Of a DNA stretch of 64,000 nt, positions 1 to 8,280 are shown one piece after another (position 1 is the first letter of the stretch; the number at the start of each line of letters is the position of its first letter). The notes below the pieces were generated by a model. It made no database searches, had not been told where the DNA came from, and saw nothing but the letters and a program-made list of their open reading frames with translations. The DNA is taken from NCBI RefSeq assembly GCF_030812855.1, contig NZ_JAUSTK010000003.1, forward strand, positions 1 to 64,000. The letters are read 5' to 3'. A program made the translations under genes and the position numbers. The DNA is from Paenibacillus wynnii (GTDB taxonomy: Bacteria > Bacillota > Bacilli > Paenibacillales > Paenibacillaceae).

Positions 1-285
1 TCCGTTCTCTTTGAGATACGGTAGAAGTTCATCTACCTTCATTCCATCGACTCCGTGAGATCCTTTGTTTGCTCTGACCCTCTTGAATGCTTCATTGAGG
101 TTATCTCTGCTTACAATTTTCTCAAGCATTCCCTCCTTCAACTCGTTTGCGTTGGTGGTGTTGTTTTCAGTTATCCTTGCCGGAATGTACGCTCCTGCAT
201 ATTCTTCGTGTTCCGCACTATTCTTCCGCGCAGAGCCTTCCATTGGAAGTTGGCTGTACTTCGCTCCTGCTTTGGTAACATTCAT
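1..285 (-). CDS. ltrA: Group II intron reverse transcriptase/maturase, N-terminal part
   Basis: The 95 residues visible begin MNVTKAGAKYSQ and end with a segment reading KRVRANKGSHGVDGMKVDEL, the characteristic start of the reverse-transcriptase domain of group II intron-encoded proteins (RT0 region). ATG at 285 is preceded by AAGGAGGTGGTAGTC, an excellent ribosome binding site. The protein would bind its own intron RNA, help it splice and copy it into DNA at new sites. The frame is open to base 1; the catalytic YADD region and the C-terminus lie outside the window. Confidence 0.88.
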   Translation of the reverse strand, partial: MNVTKAGAKYSQLPMEGSARKNSAEHEEYAGAYIPARITENNTTNANELKEGMLEKIVSRDNLNEAFKRVRANKGSHGVDGMKVDELLPYLKENG

Positions 286-688
286 TGACTACCACCTCCT
301 TAAGTTCGGCCCTTCCCTTATGTCGTCGACAACATTAGGTACTATGGCGTCTGCTGACTTCTCATGGTAAATCTTGTTTCAACCGTGTTTCGAAATCCAT
401 CTCCTCACGTCCATGAGACCTCCCACGGTAAGACGACTCACTTTCCTTCCATGTACCCGCATCATTTACACTGACATGTCCGTGTAGTTATTGGACTTCG
501 CTTTGTTTAGCAAGCTCATCCCATGTATTGTGCCTGATGATGTTCGTGTTCCTCGGGTCGGAATTTTGCCTCCAGCTTCCTTCAGATTCCATCTCACGAT
601 GGACACCCTTGCTCTTGGCTAGTGGTTGGTAACTACAGACCCCCACAGTGGACTTTCACCACCTAGTTAGTCGCCATGCGTGGCGCAC
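1..688 (-). mobile_element. Group II intron, 5' part (continues beyond window)
   Basis: Read on the minus strand, the element begins at 688 with GTGCG, the conserved 5' end of bacterial group II introns, followed by about 400 nt without a good reading frame (the domain I region of the ribozyme) and then the start of the intron-encoded reverse transcriptase at 285. The 5' splice site lies one base after the T-run of a rho-independent terminator (690-721). Insertion just behind a terminator stem is the known habit of class C (IIC) introns, so I infer class IIC. The 3' end is outside the window, so splicing competence cannot be judged. Confidence 0.85.
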
Positions 689-689
689 C

Positions 690-721
690 AAAAAAAGGCC
701 AGCCAAATTCCGGCTGACCTT
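690..721 (-). terminator. Terminator of the yitT-like gene; intron target
   Basis: On the minus strand a 10-bp stem (AAGGTCAGCC / GGCTGGCCTT, one G-T pair) with a 7-nt loop is followed by seven Ts. It lies about 50 bp behind the stop of the YitT-like gene. The group II intron begins one base after the T-run. Confidence 0.85.
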
Positions 722-771
722 AATGTAGAACATCCCTGGTTAAGGGTAATTAACTGATTGTTGATATCACT

Positions 772-1446
772 TCACATTACTGTACTATCCTGCGGCTTGC
801 CCAGCACGGGCTTAATCTTCGGCATCTTCTGCAGTTTTGGTCTGCCTAGAGAGGTTGTAAACGTAATGACATAGCCAGCAATAACGACTGCCATTCCGGT
901 ATACAATGTTTCTTTCAGAGGCATATAAAAAAGCGATAATGCCAGAACGATTACATCCATCAGAATAAATACGGTTCCTACCTTGATTCCCTTCCATTCA
1001 CTGATCAGCAGTGACAATATATCGTCTCCGCCGCTCGCTCCGCCTCCGCGGAGTACCATTCCTGCTCCTAGACCTGTAAGTACGCCAGACAATAGTGCCG
1101 CAACCGGCAAATTGTTTTGCAAATGAATGACCATTCCGGAATACCGTTCCATCAGTCCGTAGAAGATTGTAAAGGCCCCTACTGAAACAAATGTGTTGCA
1201 TACAAACGTTTTTCCTTTGGAGAACCAAGCAATTAGGAGTACTGGAATGTCTAAGATCAGGATCGAAAGTGAAGGTGAAATCCCTAATACATATTTGCCG
1301 AGCAGGGACAAACCAACGAATCCGCCCTCGGTCAAATGGTTTTGATAATTAATGTGATAATAAGTAAATGCAAGCAGCAATGTTCCGGACAAAATGACTG
1401 ACATTCGGAGCAGTAAATTTATTACTCCGTTGTTGTGTTTCCTCAT
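772..1446 (-). CDS. YitT-family membrane protein, short form
   Basis: A 224-residue integral membrane protein with about five or six hydrophobic segments and the family signature GGGASGGDDIL near residues 134-144. It belongs to the YitT (DUF161) family, whose members sit in the cytoplasmic membrane and whose function is unknown. Family members often have a C-terminal soluble DUF2179 domain; it is absent here, the protein ending about 30 residues after the last membrane segment. ATG at 1446 has a GGGGAG binding site. The gene has its own promoter, a long leader and a terminator, so it appears monocistronic. Confidence 0.8.
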   Translation of the reverse strand: MRKHNNGVINLLLRMSVILSGTLLLAFTYYHINYQNHLTEGGFVGLSLLGKYVLGISPSLSILILDIPVLLIAWFSKGKTFVCNTFVSVGAFTIFYGLMERYSGMVIHLQNNLPVAALLSGVLTGLGAGMVLRGGGASGGDDILSLLISEWKGIKVGTVFILMDVIVLALSLFYMPLKETLYTGMAVVIAGYVITFTTSLGRPKLQKMPKIKPVLGKPQDSTVM

Positions 1447-1464
1447 ACAGGTCTCCCCTTATCG

Positions 1465-1730
1465 TATATGGCGGCTAGACGTCCCACCAACCTCTACGAC
1501 GGGGTGAACCAGAGGCGTTGCTCCTTCGCATACAATACTCCTTCCCTCGTAGAGGCGGTTTCGTCAATTAACGGTTCGCACCTTCTACAGGGAAGCTAAG
1601 TATAAGATAGATCATAACGTTTCCAAATCGTCCTTTGGGGAATCGTCCTTCGGGGACACATGGTATCCTGATCCTTTCTGTAATTTGATATGTTCTGATT
1701 AGATTATACCACGGAGACAGCCTTCTCAAA
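1465..1730 (-). promoter_or_regulatory. Promoter and long structured leader of the yitT-like gene
   Basis: On the minus strand TATAAT (1703-1708) with TTGAGA or TTTGAG 15-16 bp upstream gives a plausible promoter, leaving a leader of about 250 nt. The leader holds a 21-codon open frame (1596-1661), a direct repeat of a 14-15 nt word (around 1627-1655), and a strong long-range pairing CCTCTACGA / TCGTAGAGG (arms near 1491-1500 and 1544-1553). Words such as AGGTGCGAAC and GCGAAGGAGC recall parts of the lysine riboswitch, but I cannot fold or align it. Treat as a candidate structured RNA. Confidence 0.4.
1596..1661 (-). CDS. Possible leader peptide (21 aa)
   Basis: ATG at 1661 follows AAAGGATC at good spacing. 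The peptide MCPRRTIPQRTIWKRYDLSY is rich in Arg and Pro and ends in the yitT leader just before the structured part. It could be a regulatory upstream frame or chance; there is no other support. Confidence 0.25.
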   Translation of the reverse strand: MCPRRTIPQRTIWKRYDLSYT

Positions 1731-1755
1731 ACACCTATCCTCAGAAAAGATCGTA

Positions 1756-2256
1756 TTAATCCGTATTCCGGAGCAAACGGTTGACTGTTTCACGCCGGAC
1801 ACCGATTAATTGTCCAATCTCTTCCTGTGTTAGGAGATCAGTCAGCATGGCCCCATGTGTATACTCATTAAGCCAGCGGGTCAGCAGCCCCAGCCGTTCA
1901 CCCGGTGTTCCCACTGTCAGGTGGTCGAGTCGAGTCTGCATGAACCGCACCTTCTCCTGAAGCAGCATCGCAATCTCCAATGCTTTACCCGGTTCCTCTC
2001 GCAGCTGCCGATACCATTCCGCAGCCGGAATAATCTCCACCTCGCTTCTCATTAGCGCTATAGCTGTTCCATGAGCTTCCTTCGGGGAAATGAGTGAATG
2101 ATGGGGAACCGTCTCGCCGGGATATAGAATATTAAACAGAACCATATTCCCGTTCTCATGGAGTCTTGTTACCTTGAACAGGCCGCTCTTGACCTGATAT
2201 AAGAACTGGCAACTGTCGCCTTGACGGAACAAGAACTCTCCCTTGTGCAGTATCAT
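1756..2256 (-). CDS. Crp/Fnr-family transcriptional regulator
   Basis: 166 residues: an N-terminal cyclic-nucleotide-binding-like beta barrel (about residues 1-105) and a C-terminal winged helix (about 115-166) with LTQEEIGQLIGVRRETVNRL as the recognition region. I chose ATG at 2256 because AAAGGAG lies eight bases upstream; an in-frame ATG at 2277 has none. No cysteine cluster for an Fnr-type iron-sulfur centre is visible. The C-terminus stops at RNTD right after the recognition helix, shorter than most relatives, so the last part of the wing may be lost. The target is unknown; the flanking genes are in separate units. Confidence 0.8.
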   Translation of the reverse strand: MILHKGEFLFRQGDSCQFLYQVKSGLFKVTRLHENGNMVLFNILYPGETVPHHSLISPKEAHGTAIALMRSEVEIIPAAEWYRQLREEPGKALEIAMLLQEKVRFMQTRLDHLTVGTPGERLGLLTRWLNEYTHGAMLTDLLTQEEIGQLIGVRRETVNRLLRNTD

Positions 2257-2345
2257 CTCGCCTACTCCTTTACCCATGTGTATTATTTATATTAAGAATT
2301 ATACAAAAATAAACCCGCAAAAGGGAGTTTATCTGTTATTTATGC

Positions 2346-2394
2346 AAAAAGCTGCCGGATCTCAAGACCTCACAGGTCTAGAAATACGGCAGCT
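2346..2394 (-). terminator. Terminator of the fructose operon
   Basis: Outer stem AGCTGCCG / CGGCAGCT with an inner AGACCT / AGGTCT stem, followed on the minus strand by TTTTTG. It lies shortly after the EIIA stop codon. Confidence 0.85.
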
Positions 2395-2410
2395 AAGCAC
2401 TTATGATTAC

Positions 2411-2869
2411 TTACATGTTTTTGAGGATATCAATGATCTCTTGCTTGCTTCCTGCATCTAGCAAGGACTGGCGGAAATCATCATGGATCAGCTTACGGGA
2501 CAGAGCAACCAGTATCTGTAGATGCTCGTTACCGACATTTTCCTTCGGTACGGCGATCAGGAATACAATTGATACTGGGGTTTCATCCAAGGAATCCCAA
2601 TCTGTAGGTCCAGCCATACGGGCTACAGCCAAACCCGGCTTGACTACGCCTGCCGATTTACCATGAGGAATGGCTACTCCAAAGCCAATACCTGTAGAAC
2701 CCGTAGCTTCACGAGCGAGTACATCACTTACATATTGCACGCCGTCTGTTACAGAACCGGATAGCTTAAGACCTTCTGTCATTCTTGCTATAACTTCTTC
2801 CTTAGTGCCCACTTCTAAAGGCAGGAATACTGTATCTTCTGTTAGTAGTTCATGAATATTCAATTCCAT
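2411..2869 (-). CDS. PTS fructose-specific EIIA component
   Basis: 152-residue EIIA domain of the fructose/mannitol type (PTS_EIIA_2). The phosphorylated histidine is H69 in VAIPHGKS, with the conserved GIGFG before it and the NEHLQIL motif after. It takes phosphate from HPr and passes it to the EIIB domain encoded just upstream. In Bacillus subtilis the EIIA is fused to FruA; here it is a separate last gene of the operon, 10 bp after the EIIBC stop. GGAGCTGA precedes the ATG. Confidence 0.92.
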   Translation of the reverse strand: MELNIHELLTEDTVFLPLEVGTKEEVIARMTEGLKLSGSVTDGVQYVSDVLAREATGSTGIGFGVAIPHGKSAGVVKPGLAVARMAGPTDWDSLDETPVSIVFLIAVPKENVGNEHLQILVALSRKLIHDDFRQSLLDAGSKQEIIDILKNM

Positions 2870-2879
2870 TCAGCTCCAA

Positions 2880-4244
2880 TCACAGTTGTGTTGTTTTTTT
2901 CTTGAAGAGGTTTACGAGCAGCGCAGTTACAACTGTTCCAATTGCAATCGCAATCAGGTACATGAATACAGGACTAATCGCATTTGGAACTAGGAGAACG
3001 AAAATACCACCGTGTGGTGCGCGCAACGTTACGTCAAACACCATCGACAATGCCCCTGTTAAACCTGAGCCGATCATAAAAGCAGGAATGATACGGAACG
3101 GATCCGCTGCCCCAAACGGAATTGCACCTTCAGTAATAAAGGATAAACCTAGAATGGAAGCAACTTTTCCTGCTTCACGTTCTTCTTGGGTGAATTTCTT
3201 AGGAGCCAGGACAGTTGCCAACCAAATACCCAGTGGTGGAGTCATACCCGCAGCCATAACCGCGGCCATAGGTCCATATACTCCACTTCCTAGAAGACCA
3301 ACAGCGAAGGTGTAAGCGATCTTGTTAAAAGGTCCACCCATATCAAGCGCCATCATTCCACCCAGAATAGCACCAAGCATAATTTTATTACCCGAACCGA
3401 TACCTTCCAACCAAACAGTCAACGCATCCATAAGAGATTTGATCGGTGTGCCAATAACATATACCATTAAGAGTCCAACAACAAGTACAGAGAGGAATGG
3501 AACAATCAGTAACGGCTTAAGCCCTTCCATCGAACGCGGTAACTTAATATTCTGAATGAGCCATTTAGCAACATAACCTGCCAGGAAACCGGCTAGAATA
3601 CCGCCAAGGAAACCCGCTCCTAGTTGAGTGGACAACATACCACCGACAAGACCTGGAGCAAGTGCTGGCTTACCGCCGATGGAGAATGCGATAAATGCCG
3701 CCAGAATCGGTACCATTAGACCCATTGCCGCCCCACCGATTTTAAGAAGATTGGCTAGGAAGGTACCCTCATCAGGGTTGAGTTTAAAGAATGATAGCGC
3801 GATAAGCAATCCACCCGCTACTACCAAAGGTAGCATGTGAGATACACCTGTCATCAAATGCTTGTAGAATACAGGTTGTTTGCGCTTACCATCACTGCCT
3901 TCAGCAACCTGAGCTTGAGGTGCGGCAGTTCCAGCCGATGCTTGCAGAGCAAGAGCTTGCTCAATTAATTGACCCGGGATCTTAATACCCTGAGCAACAG
4001 CTACCTTAACAATAGGCTTGCCTGCGAAGCGGGCTTCATCTACATCGGTATCAGCGGCAATGATAATAGCGTGGGCCTCAGCAATTTCAGCTGCAGATAA
4101 TTCATTTTCCACCCCAACTGCGCCGCGCGTTTCTACTTTAATTGGAACATTTTTCTCTCCAGCTGCTTTTTGCAAAGATTCTGCCGCCATATACGTATGG
4201 GCAATCCCGGTAGGGCAAGCTGTTACAGCCAATAGCTTTTTCAT
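2880..4244 (-). CDS. fruA: PTS fructose transporter, EIIBC
   Basis: 454 residues. Residues 1-100 are an EIIB domain with the phosphocysteine C10 in the motif CPTGIAHTYMA. An Ala/Gln-rich linker (about 100-125) leads into an EIIC membrane domain with about nine or ten hydrophobic segments, including the GGPFNKIAY signature. The protein imports fructose and releases fructose 1-phosphate in the cytoplasm. GGGGGAATAAACA precedes the ATG. It lies 45 bp behind fruK and 10 bp before the EIIA gene in one operon. Confidence 0.93.
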   Translation of the reverse strand: MKKLLAVTACPTGIAHTYMAAESLQKAAGEKNVPIKVETRGAVGVENELSAAEIAEAHAIIIAADTDVDEARFAGKPIVKVAVAQGIKIPGQLIEQALALQASAGTAAPQAQVAEGSDGKRKQPVFYKHLMTGVSHMLPLVVAGGLLIALSFFKLNPDEGTFLANLLKIGGAAMGLMVPILAAFIAFSIGGKPALAPGLVGGMLSTQLGAGFLGGILAGFLAGYVAKWLIQNIKLPRSMEGLKPLLIVPFLSVLVVGLLMVYVIGTPIKSLMDALTVWLEGIGSGNKIMLGAILGGMMALDMGGPFNKIAYTFAVGLLGSGVYGPMAAVMAAGMTPPLGIWLATVLAPKKFTQEEREAGKVASILGLSFITEGAIPFGAADPFRIIPAFMIGSGLTGALSMVFDVTLRAPHGGIFVLLVPNAISPVFMYLIAIAIGTVVTALLVNLFKKKTTQL

Positions 4245-4289
4245 TGTTTATTCCCCCATTATGCTTAGTGTTACTTCGTTGTATTAACC

Positions 4290-5228
4290 TTAAATTCTTG
4301 TAATTCCCACATCATTCAGGCGTTCCTCAACTTCTTCGGAACGGCATACTTGAGTTCCCGGTTTCGATGCGGTCACACTTCCTGCCGCTGTCGCCCAGCG
4401 CAATGTTTCTTCCATTCCCCGTCCATGCAGCAGACTTGATGCAATAGCTGCAACCATAGAATCACCTGCACCTACTGTGCTCTCCGGTTTAATGCGGAAT
4501 GGACGTGCGCGTACGGCTTCATCCTTGCTGACTGCCAGACTGCCTTCGCCGCCCATCGAGACAATGACCCATTCGATGCCTTGGGCCGTCAGTTTACGGG
4601 CCGCTTCAACAATCTCATCATCGCTTTCAAGGGTGACACCCAGCAACTGTTCTAATTCATGGATATTCGGCTTTATAACATCCGGACAGGCCAGCAGACC
4701 ATATTTTAGTGCATCTCCGTCCGCATCCAGAATGGTCTTAACTCCCTTACTCTTGGCAGCCTTGATCAGCAAAGCGTACTCGGCATGCTCTATTCCTGGC
4801 GGGACACTCCCACCCAATACCAGAATAGAAGCCTTATCCAAATGATTCTCTAAAGTCTTTTGAAATAGAGTTCTTTCTTGAGGGGAGACAACACCTCCAC
4901 GTTCATTAATCTCCGTTGTTACCTGAACTATACTATCCACAACTTTCAGATTCATTCTTGTCTCTGCTGCAGTTTCTGTAAAGGAATGAGTTATCCCTTC
5001 ACGTTCCAGACCCTCAAGAATCAACTTCCCATTGTGACCACCCATAAAACCAACCGCTGTCACATTCTCGTTAAACCCTTTCAATACTTTGGCTACATTT
5101 ATGCCCTTGCCGCCAGCATCGATTCGAATGTCATCCACACGGTTTAACCCGCCAACTTCCAAACCCTCAATGGTTACCGTTTTGTCCAAAGCTGGATTCA
5201 GGGTGACTGTGATGACTAATTTACTCAT
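4290..5228 (-). CDS. fruK: 1-phosphofructokinase
   Basis: 312-residue PfkB-family sugar kinase. Visible motifs: AGGKGINVA at 38-46 and the catalytic GAGD at 253-256 (base D256) in STVGAGDSMVAA. It phosphorylates fructose 1-phosphate to fructose 1,6-bisphosphate. The start is ATG 5228 because GAGGAGG lies six bases upstream; the longer frame starting at 5243 would put this site inside the gene. It follows fruR by about 16 bp and precedes the fructose PTS. Confidence 0.93.
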   Translation of the reverse strand: MSKLVITVTLNPALDKTVTIEGLEVGGLNRVDDIRIDAGGKGINVAKVLKGFNENVTAVGFMGGHNGKLILEGLEREGITHSFTETAAETRMNLKVVDSIVQVTTEINERGGVVSPQERTLFQKTLENHLDKASILVLGGSVPPGIEHAEYALLIKAAKSKGVKTILDADGDALKYGLLACPDVIKPNIHELEQLLGVTLESDDEIVEAARKLTAQGIEWVIVSMGGEGSLAVSKDEAVRARPFRIKPESTVGAGDSMVAAIASSLLHGRGMEETLRWATAAGSVTASKPGTQVCRSEEVEERLNDVGITRI

Positions 5229-5244
5229 GGTAACCTCCTCCACT

Positions 5245-6009
5245 TCAAACCAGCGTTACATTTACGCCCATTTCTGTAATCTTCCGCACAAAATCTTCCG
5301 AAGTTTCCGAATCGAAAATACAATGATCCATCTCCGCTAAATCAGCCACCTTACAGAAGGATACTTGACCGATCTTGCTGTGATCTGCAACAAGCACAAC
5401 CTGCTTCGCGACACTGATCATTTTGCGCTTCGTAGCCGCCTCTAGCATATTCGGCGTGGTAATACCTTCCCGTAAATCCATGCCGTTAGTTCCTAGAAAC
5501 GCTTTATCCACTCTCACCATTTCCAGTGAACGTTCCGTCATCGGTCCTACGAAAGCCATTGTATCCTGACGAAGCATACCTCCCGTAATGGATACTTCGA
5601 GATTGCGGCAATCCTTCAGCTCGTTCAGCACCATGATGGAGTTTGTAATCACTTTAATATCCGAGAATGACTTCAATTCTCTAGCAATTTGCAGTGTTGT
5701 AGTACCTCCATCCAGCAGAATGGCGTCGCCAGCTTTGATCATTTCCACAGCCTTGCGGGCAATTCGCAGCTTCTCATCCAGAAATCGGTCTTCCTTATCC
5801 GAAATAGCTGCTTCAAAGTTAACACTCTGCAAAGATACTGCGCCGCCATGGGTTCGCTTCAATAATCTAGCTTCCTCCAGCTCCTTCAGATCCCGGCGTA
5901 CAGTAGACTCCGATACACCCATCTCTTGACTAAGCTCCTGCACTGATCCTCTAGAATGCTTTTCTACAAACTGCACGATACTTCTTTTTCTTTCTTCTTC
6001 AAACAGCAT
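5245..6009 (-). CDS. fruR: DeoR-family repressor of the fructose operon
   Basis: 254 residues: a DeoR helix-turn-helix (about residues 5-57, with SVQELSQEMGVSESTVRRDL) and a C-terminal sugar-phosphate sensor domain with DGGTTTLQIAREL. Members in this position repress fructose operons and release DNA when fructose 1-phosphate accumulates. First gene of the operon, translated from AAGGAG-ATG. Repeats upstream (6075-6127) are likely its binding sites. Confidence 0.9.
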   Translation of the reverse strand: MLFEEERKRSIVQFVEKHSRGSVQELSQEMGVSESTVRRDLKELEEARLLKRTHGGAVSLQSVNFEAAISDKEDRFLDEKLRIARKAVEMIKAGDAILLDGGTTTLQIARELKSFSDIKVITNSIMVLNELKDCRNLEVSITGGMLRQDTMAFVGPMTERSLEMVRVDKAFLGTNGMDLREGITTPNMLEAATKRKMISVAKQVVLVADHSKIGQVSFCKVADLAEMDHCIFDSETSEDFVRKITEMGVNVTLV

Positions 6010-6074
6010 CGTGACTCACTCCTTAAAATTTTTTTGCAGCCGACAATATTCTGCCTCTTTATCTATAGCTCACA

Positions 6075-6179
6075 TGATCATTTACTTGATCATTTAGATT
6101 CAATATGATGACCGTTATTGATCATTTGTGCTCACTTATGAGTTTAACAGCGTTTTCATAGTCTGTAAAGCGCTTTTTT
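6075..6179 (-). promoter_or_regulatory. FruR-like operator repeats and two cre-like sites
   Basis: The word TGATCATTT occurs three times (6075-6083, 6087-6095, 6119-6127); the first two are 12 bp apart, in keeping with dimer sites for a DeoR regulator. Further upstream lie TGAAAACGCTGTTA (minus strand, 6145-6158) and TGTAAAGCGCTTTTTT (6164-6179), both close to the CcpA catabolite-response consensus TGWAANCGNTNWCA. Together they suggest induction by fructose and repression by preferred sugars. Function is inferred from position and sequence. Confidence 0.6.
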
Positions 6180-6242
6180 CATAAAAAAAATACCTATTCG
6201 CTTTACCGCAAATAGATATCTTCAACATTGTTATAATTTGTA

Positions 6243-7385
6243 TTATTCCTCATATTTATACCTTACTTTATTCGCCTTATCTGTGATTAAAGTGGTAAAA
6301 GTAAAGGTTAATTCCTTTCCATCATCCGCTTGTAAACGCAGCATGCGAGATAGTACATAGGGGTCATTAGGGTCGGCTCTCTCCCATTCTTTACGATTCT
6401 CTAGGGGAATAAGCGTCTGCGTTAGATTCTCGCTTGTACCTTTAACTAAGTTCATGGCGACAAGGGCGGTAGTTGAAGTTGAACGCACTAACAATATCTT
6501 AGGGGTAGCATATTCTACAAGGAACGGTCCTTTGCTCTCAGTACTCTTCTCTAATTCGTAAAGCTTGCCGAGGGTACCGTCTTGATTAATGTATTGCACG
6601 TTCAACCCATCCGTCATATAGATTTGCTTAGAAGAAATTTTAGAACCGTATTGATCCTTAAAATATTGGCCGACATAATGATACTCCATCTGCTTTACCA
6701 CTGTATCTCTTGTTACGAGGGCCTGATAGCTGTTGTCAAACTCATTGAACATTGAAATGTATCGCGAATTTAATAGAACTAAATCCGTGTCCTTCGATAC
6801 CTGCCTAATACTCAGAGATCCCGATGTCCGGGGCTTAATCGGAAACTTTATGAGCAGTTCAGGCTTGGCAGACGTCGGCAGCATTCGGTAGAGTTCCCCA
6901 CTTTCCTGTGAGACCCAATAGGTTCGCCCTGCTGTGGATAGAGATACAAATCTTAGCTTGTCTACAATTTGTAGATTGCCGCTTTCCTTTTCAAGCAAAG
7001 GTGTAGCTCCTAACGCCCTTACCATCGATACCAGTGGTACATGCGCTGTATTCTTGATGATTCGTATGTTGTTACTGAGACTAACCGACTTTCCGTTAAC
7101 TACACCGGTCTTTGAACCTATTTGAAACCCAGCTTGTTGTCCAGGACGAATTAATGTAATTGACCGTGTTGTGGAGTCCCATGTGAGATTATAGCTCATA
7201 TCTGATGCCAGTTTTTTTAGCGGGACCCAAGTGGTTCCGTTTAAGACAATTGCGTGATTACTCATAGAGGTGTACATATAATTGATCCAAATCGTCTGCC
7301 CAGCAGCTTCCGCCGTTCCGCCAAATAAGAATATAGCTGCAAGCAACACAGCAAGACTCTTTGCAGAATTCCGAAATCCCTTCAT
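6243..7385 (-). CDS. Secreted stalk-domain (copper amine oxidase N-like) protein
   Basis: 380 residues with a signal peptide (KSLAVLLAAIFLFGGTAEAA, cleavage after about residue 28) and a copper-amine-oxidase-N-like stalk domain (about 30-145: GTTWVPLKKLASDM, VNGKSVSLSN, HVPLVSMVRALGA). This domain is common in Paenibacillus surface proteins and has no oxidase activity itself. The rest (about 150-380) has repeated short beta-like segments but no family I recognise. ATG 7385 is preferred over 7403 because GAGGGGG lies before it. Probably extracellular or wall-attached. Confidence 0.75.
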   Translation of the reverse strand: MKGFRNSAKSLAVLLAAIFLFGGTAEAAGQTIWINYMYTSMSNHAIVLNGTTWVPLKKLASDMSYNLTWDSTTRSITLIRPGQQAGFQIGSKTGVVNGKSVSLSNNIRIIKNTAHVPLVSMVRALGATPLLEKESGNLQIVDKLRFVSLSTAGRTYWVSQESGELYRMLPTSAKPELLIKFPIKPRTSGSLSIRQVSKDTDLVLLNSRYISMFNEFDNSYQALVTRDTVVKQMEYHYVGQYFKDQYGSKISSKQIYMTDGLNVQYINQDGTLGKLYELEKSTESKGPFLVEYATPKILLVRSTSTTALVAMNLVKGTSENLTQTLIPLENRKEWERADPNDPYVLSRMLRLQADDGKELTFTFTTLITDKANKVRYKYEE

Positions 7386-7538
7386 TACCCTTATCCCCCT
7401 CATTTATCCAATATTCATTAGACGATAATATACAGAGAAAGTTGCTGCCCTAAATTCTGTCCCAAGTGCCTATTCACGATTGTCGGTTCTTACATATTTT
7501 AATATTAGATAATTTTCGGAAAAGCGGGTGAAAGAGGG

Positions 7539-7748
7539 ATGGCCAACAAGAATAATGGCAATGAGGAAAAACAGGAAGAACTTAGCGCCGAGGATTATGC
7601 CATCATTGCCGCCGGTCTGACTGCTTTAGGCGACTTTTTTGCTTTTTTGTCACTTATTAAGGCGAAGGAAATCACCAAAGAAACCGGAGAGGCCCCCGGT
7701 GCAATTCCACTTGTCTATATCCGCTCGAAAAAAAGGAAGAGATATTGA
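7539..7748 (+). CDS. Small hypothetical protein (69 aa)
   Basis: A 69-residue protein with a charged N-terminus (NKNNGNEEKQEELSAED), one hydrophobic stretch (about 20-42, YAIIAAGLTALGDFFAFLSL) and a basic C-terminus (RSKKRKRY). AAAGAGGG is close to the ATG. I do not recognise it; it looks like a small single-pass membrane or membrane-associated protein. Isolated between divergent and decayed neighbours. Confidence 0.5.
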   Translation: MANKNNGNEEKQEELSAEDYAIIAAGLTALGDFFAFLSLIKAKEITKETGEAPGAIPLVYIRSKKRKRY

Positions 7749-7761
7749 ATTCAAGCTTCCA

Positions 7762-8149
7762 TCAAAAAACCTGCAATGGAATAGCATGATGCTTATTAAA
7801 CAATGAGTTGACCTGCTGGCTCTTCTCTTTATTATTGAAGGCGACAATCAAGATTATATGCTCGAGGGCAGCATGCTTGACGTAGCCTACGGCATCCTCT
7901 TTGGGAATACCCAGTCCCATAAGGCTGACCGCTAGTCCCTCCCCCTGTATATTAGACTCATCCTGTTCTGCTCCTGCCATCTTATGTGCGGCGGGTCCCG
8001 CAGCGACAGCGGTCTCAGGGAGCAACCCCAGTCATCGTGCCAATTCCTCTGGCAGTCCCGAACACTCCATTGTTGCCAATCCCTACATCAGGCTTGCCAA
8101 TACCGGTATTATGACTAATTTTAAATCGCAAGCGACGCATCTGTTGCAT
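7762..8149 (-). pseudogene. Decayed general stress protein (YflT-like)
   Basis: The minus strand encodes a YflT/general-stress-17M-like pattern: GVFGTARGIGTMTGVAP in one frame, then, after a shift near 8027, PETAVAAGPAAHKMAG and MGLGIPKEDAVGYVKH in another. The GxGIPxEDAxxY signature is typical of this family. The N-terminal half of the family pattern is very short and the frame is broken, so this is a pseudogene. A plain ATG at 8149 lacks a convincing binding site. Confidence 0.55.
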
Positions 8150-8280
8150 GTCCAAATATTACCGAAACTCAAGCTATGAGACTCCAATATGAATCAACAA
8201 GACCTAATTAGGTTATAAAGATAGAGTTAAGACAATACATAATTACCGTAAAATTTTTTTCATACTAGGAGGTGTTGCTG

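Noticed and set aside
1..370. Plus-strand frames of 77 and 101 codons at the left end
   Set aside because: They lie opposite the group II intron reverse transcriptase, which has a strong binding site and known motifs.
6934..7125. Plus-strand frame inside the stalk-domain gene
   Set aside because: Shadow of the minus-strand gene without a binding site.
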